Assembly: GCF_002777255.1 (NCBI RefSeq)
Contig: NZ_CP017634.1
Coordinates: 434,001-498,000, forward strand
Length of the DNA: 64,000 nt
Source of the DNA: Candidatus Formimonas warabiya
Lineage (GTDB): Bacteria; Bacillota; Dehalobacteriia; Dehalobacteriales; Dehalobacteriaceae
Direction of reading: 5' to 3'
How positions within the stretch are numbered: the first letter of the stretch is position 1; every line of letters begins with the position of its first letter. Below the pieces are notes generated by a model. That model saw nothing but the letters and a program-made list of their open reading frames with translations. It ran no database searches and was not told the origin of the DNA. The position numbers and the translations under genes were made by a program. Positions 62,029 through 64,000 of this stretch are shown here, in pieces.

Positions 62029-62508
62029 ATGGAAACTTATCAATTAACTCGTAACCCGGTTGTAAAAGCCGAAATGCTTATACGTAAACCAGTTGCCGAA
62101 GTATATGAGGCTTTTATCAACCCTGCCATTACTACAAAGTTTTGGTTTACTAAAAGTAGTGGAAGGCTTGAACCCAATAAACAAATCCAGTGGGATTGGG
62201 AAATGTATAATTTATCTGTACGGGTTAGTGTAAAAGAAATTGAACAAAACAAGCGTATACTTGTTGAATGGAGTATGTTTGGCACATCCACTACGGTGGA
62301 GTGGTTATTTACACCAATAGAAGATAACGCTACTTTCGTCAGCATTTCGAGTACTGGGTTTAAGGGAGATGGTGATGAGATTGTAGACCAAGTGATTGGA
62401 TGTACAGAAGGATTTGCGTTAGTCCTCTCTGGATTAAAGGCATTTCTTGAGCATAATATTATTTTAAATCTTGTATCAGACCGTTTTCCCAATCAGCAAA
62501 TACAATAG
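62029..62508 (+). CDS. SRPBCC (Aha1/START-like) domain protein
   Basis: 159 residues from ATG 62029 (GGAGG ten bases upstream; a frame-extending ATG at 61969 has no ribosome site). EMLIRKPVAEVYEAFINPAI, FWFTKSSGRLEP and the C-terminal helix GCTEGFALVLSGLKAFLEHN are the usual signs of the SRPBCC superfamily. These proteins bind small hydrophobic ligands or clients; the function here is unknown. AT-rich, unlike the SLH genes just upstream. Confidence 0.88.
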   Translation: METYQLTRNPVVKAEMLIRKPVAEVYEAFINPAITTKFWFTKSSGRLEPNKQIQWDWEMYNLSVRVSVKEIEQNKRILVEWSMFGTSTTVEWLFTPIEDNATFVSISSTGFKGDGDEIVDQVIGCTEGFALVLSGLKAFLEHNIILNLVSDRFPNQQIQ

Positions 62509-62620
62509 AATGCAAATCTAATCGCAATTTTTATATAATGAGAAGTATCAAATAAACAGGGACCGGTTATGTTATCTACCAAATAAACAAAAAAATTATG
62601 ATGTAATAAGAGGAAGCTTT

Positions 62621-63103
62621 ATGGAAGAAAAGAAAGATGGACATAGGTACATGCAAAGCGTAAAAGTAATTAAAAAGATTGATGATATTCCCGAACTAAA
62701 GGAAATATTGATTACAATTAGCGAAAGTAAAACGCACAAACAGATGTCTCAGTATAGTTTGCTATTGGCTAAACATATTTTAGAGATCAGCGAGGTTGAG
62801 TGTTGCAGCGCAATTGCCGAGTGCTTTGATATAAACAAAAAATGGCAGAATGGTGAAGCGAAGTTCCAAGATGCAAGGCAGGTTGCCTTTATGGTAAACA
62901 GGCTTGCCCGTGAAGAAAAAGATCCTGTTAAAGTAAAGGTCTTGAGGGCAATGGGACAAGTTGCTGCTACACCTCATGTAAAATGGCACGCTTTGGTTGC
63001 GTCAGAGTATGCAATCACTTTGATAAATGTAATGTATCCTAAAAATTTGGAGGAAGTAAAAAAGGAAAGAGAAATTCAAATTGAATTGATGAAGAGTGTT
63101 TAA
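62621..63103 (+). CDS. Imm5-like putative immunity protein
   Basis: 160 residues, helical. AIAECFDINKKWQNGEAKFQ, DARQVAFMVNRLAREEKDPV, LRAMGQVAATPHVKWHALVA and SEYAI follow the pattern of the Imm5-type immunity family of polymorphic toxin systems. AGAGGAAG precedes the ATG. No toxin gene is adjacent within the window, so it may be an orphan immunity gene or act in another way. Confidence 0.6.
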   Translation: MEEKKDGHRYMQSVKVIKKIDDIPELKEILITISESKTHKQMSQYSLLLAKHILEISEVECCSAIAECFDINKKWQNGEAKFQDARQVAFMVNRLAREEKDPVKVKVLRAMGQVAATPHVKWHALVASEYAITLINVMYPKNLEEVKKEREIQIELMKSV

Positions 63104-63518
63104 AAGATACAGCATGATAAATTCCAATTTATCGGTTTGATTATAAGTATAATTCACATCAAACGCCTTATATTCAGGTTATGGAAAAAATGATCAGGAA
63201 TGATCGATCCTACTTGCCATTAGAATGAATATACCCCGGTCATGGGAACGCTTACAGGTTAGAAGTGTAAGTAATGAGCATAATAGATGCAGGGATCGTC
63301 ACGAGGCCAAATGAAATAACCGATCGATGTGCTACGGGCATAAATTACATCTCCTGTACCAGTTTAACCAAAATACTGGCAAATACAAATAAAATAGAGA
63401 CGTGGGATTGCACCTCATCAAAAAAATGGATAACCCAGGCAGAAGCAGCGAATAATACCTAGAGAGTTCATGATAAGATACGATAAACCGCAGTATATCA
63501 AAAAGGTAAGAAATGTGA
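63104..63518. other. Intergenic region without a convincing gene
   Basis: Only a 62-codon plus-strand frame (63274-63462) is present, with no Shine-Dalgarno site and no family character. I see no hairpin with a T-run here. AAAGG precedes the next start. Confidence 0.5.
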
Positions 63519-64000
63519 ATGATTACAAAATTAGAAGAATACAACCGAAAAAGGAATTTTGAAAAAACGGTCGAACCTGAAGGCAAAACTGAAAAGCCCG
63601 AAGAACGTCTGAAGTTTGTTGTCCAGCACCATATTGCCCGCAGAGATCACTTCGACCTACGCCTTGAATGGGATGGAGCTCTCTTAAGTTGGGCGGTGCC
63701 CAAGGGACCTTCCTATAATACCCGGGACAAGAGGCTCGCCATACAAGTGGAGGATCATCCCCTGGAATACAGGAACTTTGAGGGGGTTATTCCCAAGGGG
63801 GAATATGGCGGCGGCGTAGTGATGCTCTGGGATGAAGGCTATTGGGAACCTCAGGCGGATGTAGATGAAGGACTCAGTGAGGGGTCCCTTAAGTTTGTTC
63901 TAAAAGGAAGAAGACTTAAGGGAAAATGGGCTTTGATCCGAATGAAAGCAAAAGCGGGTGAAGCTATGAATAACTGGCTTTTGCTCAAAGAAAAAGATGA
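63519..64000 (+). CDS. LigD-type DNA 3'-phosphoesterase domain protein, cut by window end
   Basis: Open for 160 codons from ATG 63519 to the window edge. FVVQHHIARRDHFDLRLEWD contains the His, His and Asp that bind Mn in the LigD phosphoesterase domain; SWAVPKGPS and GVIPKGEYGGGVVMLWDEGY are further signatures. These domains trim 3' ends during Ku/LigD non-homologous end joining. Whether this is a stand-alone domain or the N-terminus of a larger ligase cannot be seen. Confidence 0.9.
   Translation, partial: MITKLEEYNRKRNFEKTVEPEGKTEKPEERLKFVVQHHIARRDHFDLRLEWDGALLSWAVPKGPSYNTRDKRLAIQVEDHPLEYRNFEGVIPKGEYGGGVVMLWDEGYWEPQADVDEGLSEGSLKFVLKGRRLKGKWALIRMKAKAGEAMNNWLLLKEKD

Noticed and set aside
63274..63462. 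62-codon plus-strand frame before the LigD-like gene
   Set aside because: No Shine-Dalgarno site and low-complexity composition without a known fold.
1..64000. CRISPR arrays, rRNA genes, intact tRNAs, replication origin, complete insertion sequences
   Set aside because: No regularly spaced repeats, rRNA-like segments, complete cloverleafs or transposase genes were seen on either strand.

Overview
The window looks like the chromosome of an anaerobic Gram-positive bacterium of the Clostridia, most like Peptococcaceae or Desulfitobacterium/Desulfosporosinus relatives. The grounds are strong GGAGG ribosome binding sites with frequent TTG and GTG starts, lipoprotein-type binding proteins, S-layer homology (SLH) proteins, several non-pyrrolysine MttB-family methyltransferases with a corrinoid protein, and many tripartite carboxylate transporters (TTT and TAXI-TRAP). 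This placement is inference; no rRNA or other taxonomic marker is present.

Layout. 1-1.2 kb: end-truncated EAL-HDOD signalling protein (minus strand). 1.6-6.7 kb: an RND efflux operon (marR, adaptor, pump; minus) with a consensus promoter and two abutting operator dyads. 7.1-15.0 kb: a tricarboxylate-type (TTT) transporter, a class II aldolase and a split permease, bracketed by two nearly identical FCD-type GntR regulators in inverted orientation. 15.1-18.7 kb: MoxR / DUF58 / DUF4129 operon. 19.3-36.0 kb: a long plus-strand catabolic cluster: FrhB-like iron-sulfur protein, ThDP enzyme, UbiD decarboxylase, TAXI-TRAP transporter, CaiB CoA-transferase, SDR, enoyl-CoA hydratase, DUF35/thiolase pair, fused Mo-hydroxylase, aminotransferase pseudogene and UbiX. 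36.2-39.2 kb: zinc-less MDR reductase, LysR and XRE-cupin regulators. 39.7-54.2 kb: an amine/betaine demethylation cluster: two intact MttB homologues, one frameshifted MttB, a branched-chain-type ABC transporter with two binding proteins, a TIM-barrel isomerase, a corrinoid protein, a proline racemase homologue and a remnant of proline-catabolic P5C dehydrogenase. 54.6-61.7 kb: cell-surface module with a membrane Ser/Thr kinase and two SLH proteins, ending near a truncated tRNA-Ala. 62-64 kb: SRPBCC protein, Imm5-like immunity protein, and the start of a LigD-type 3'-phosphoesterase.

How the parts work together. The TTT operon and the UbiD/ThDP operon share a nearly identical promoter-operator cassette: a perfect -35/17-bp/-10 promoter followed by a TGGTAAGACAA site that fits the FCD-GntR consensus TNGTNNNACNA. 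The two GntR paralogues have identical recognition helices, so uptake (TTT, TRAP), CoA activation, decarboxylation and beta-oxidation-like steps probably form one regulon for an unidentified carboxylic acid. The second system probably imports a quaternary amine, possibly proline betaine or hydroxyproline betaine, and transfers its methyl group to the corrinoid protein; the corrinoid reactivase and the second methyltransferase are not in the window.

Limits: all family calls are from reading motifs by eye; no database search or folding program was run.
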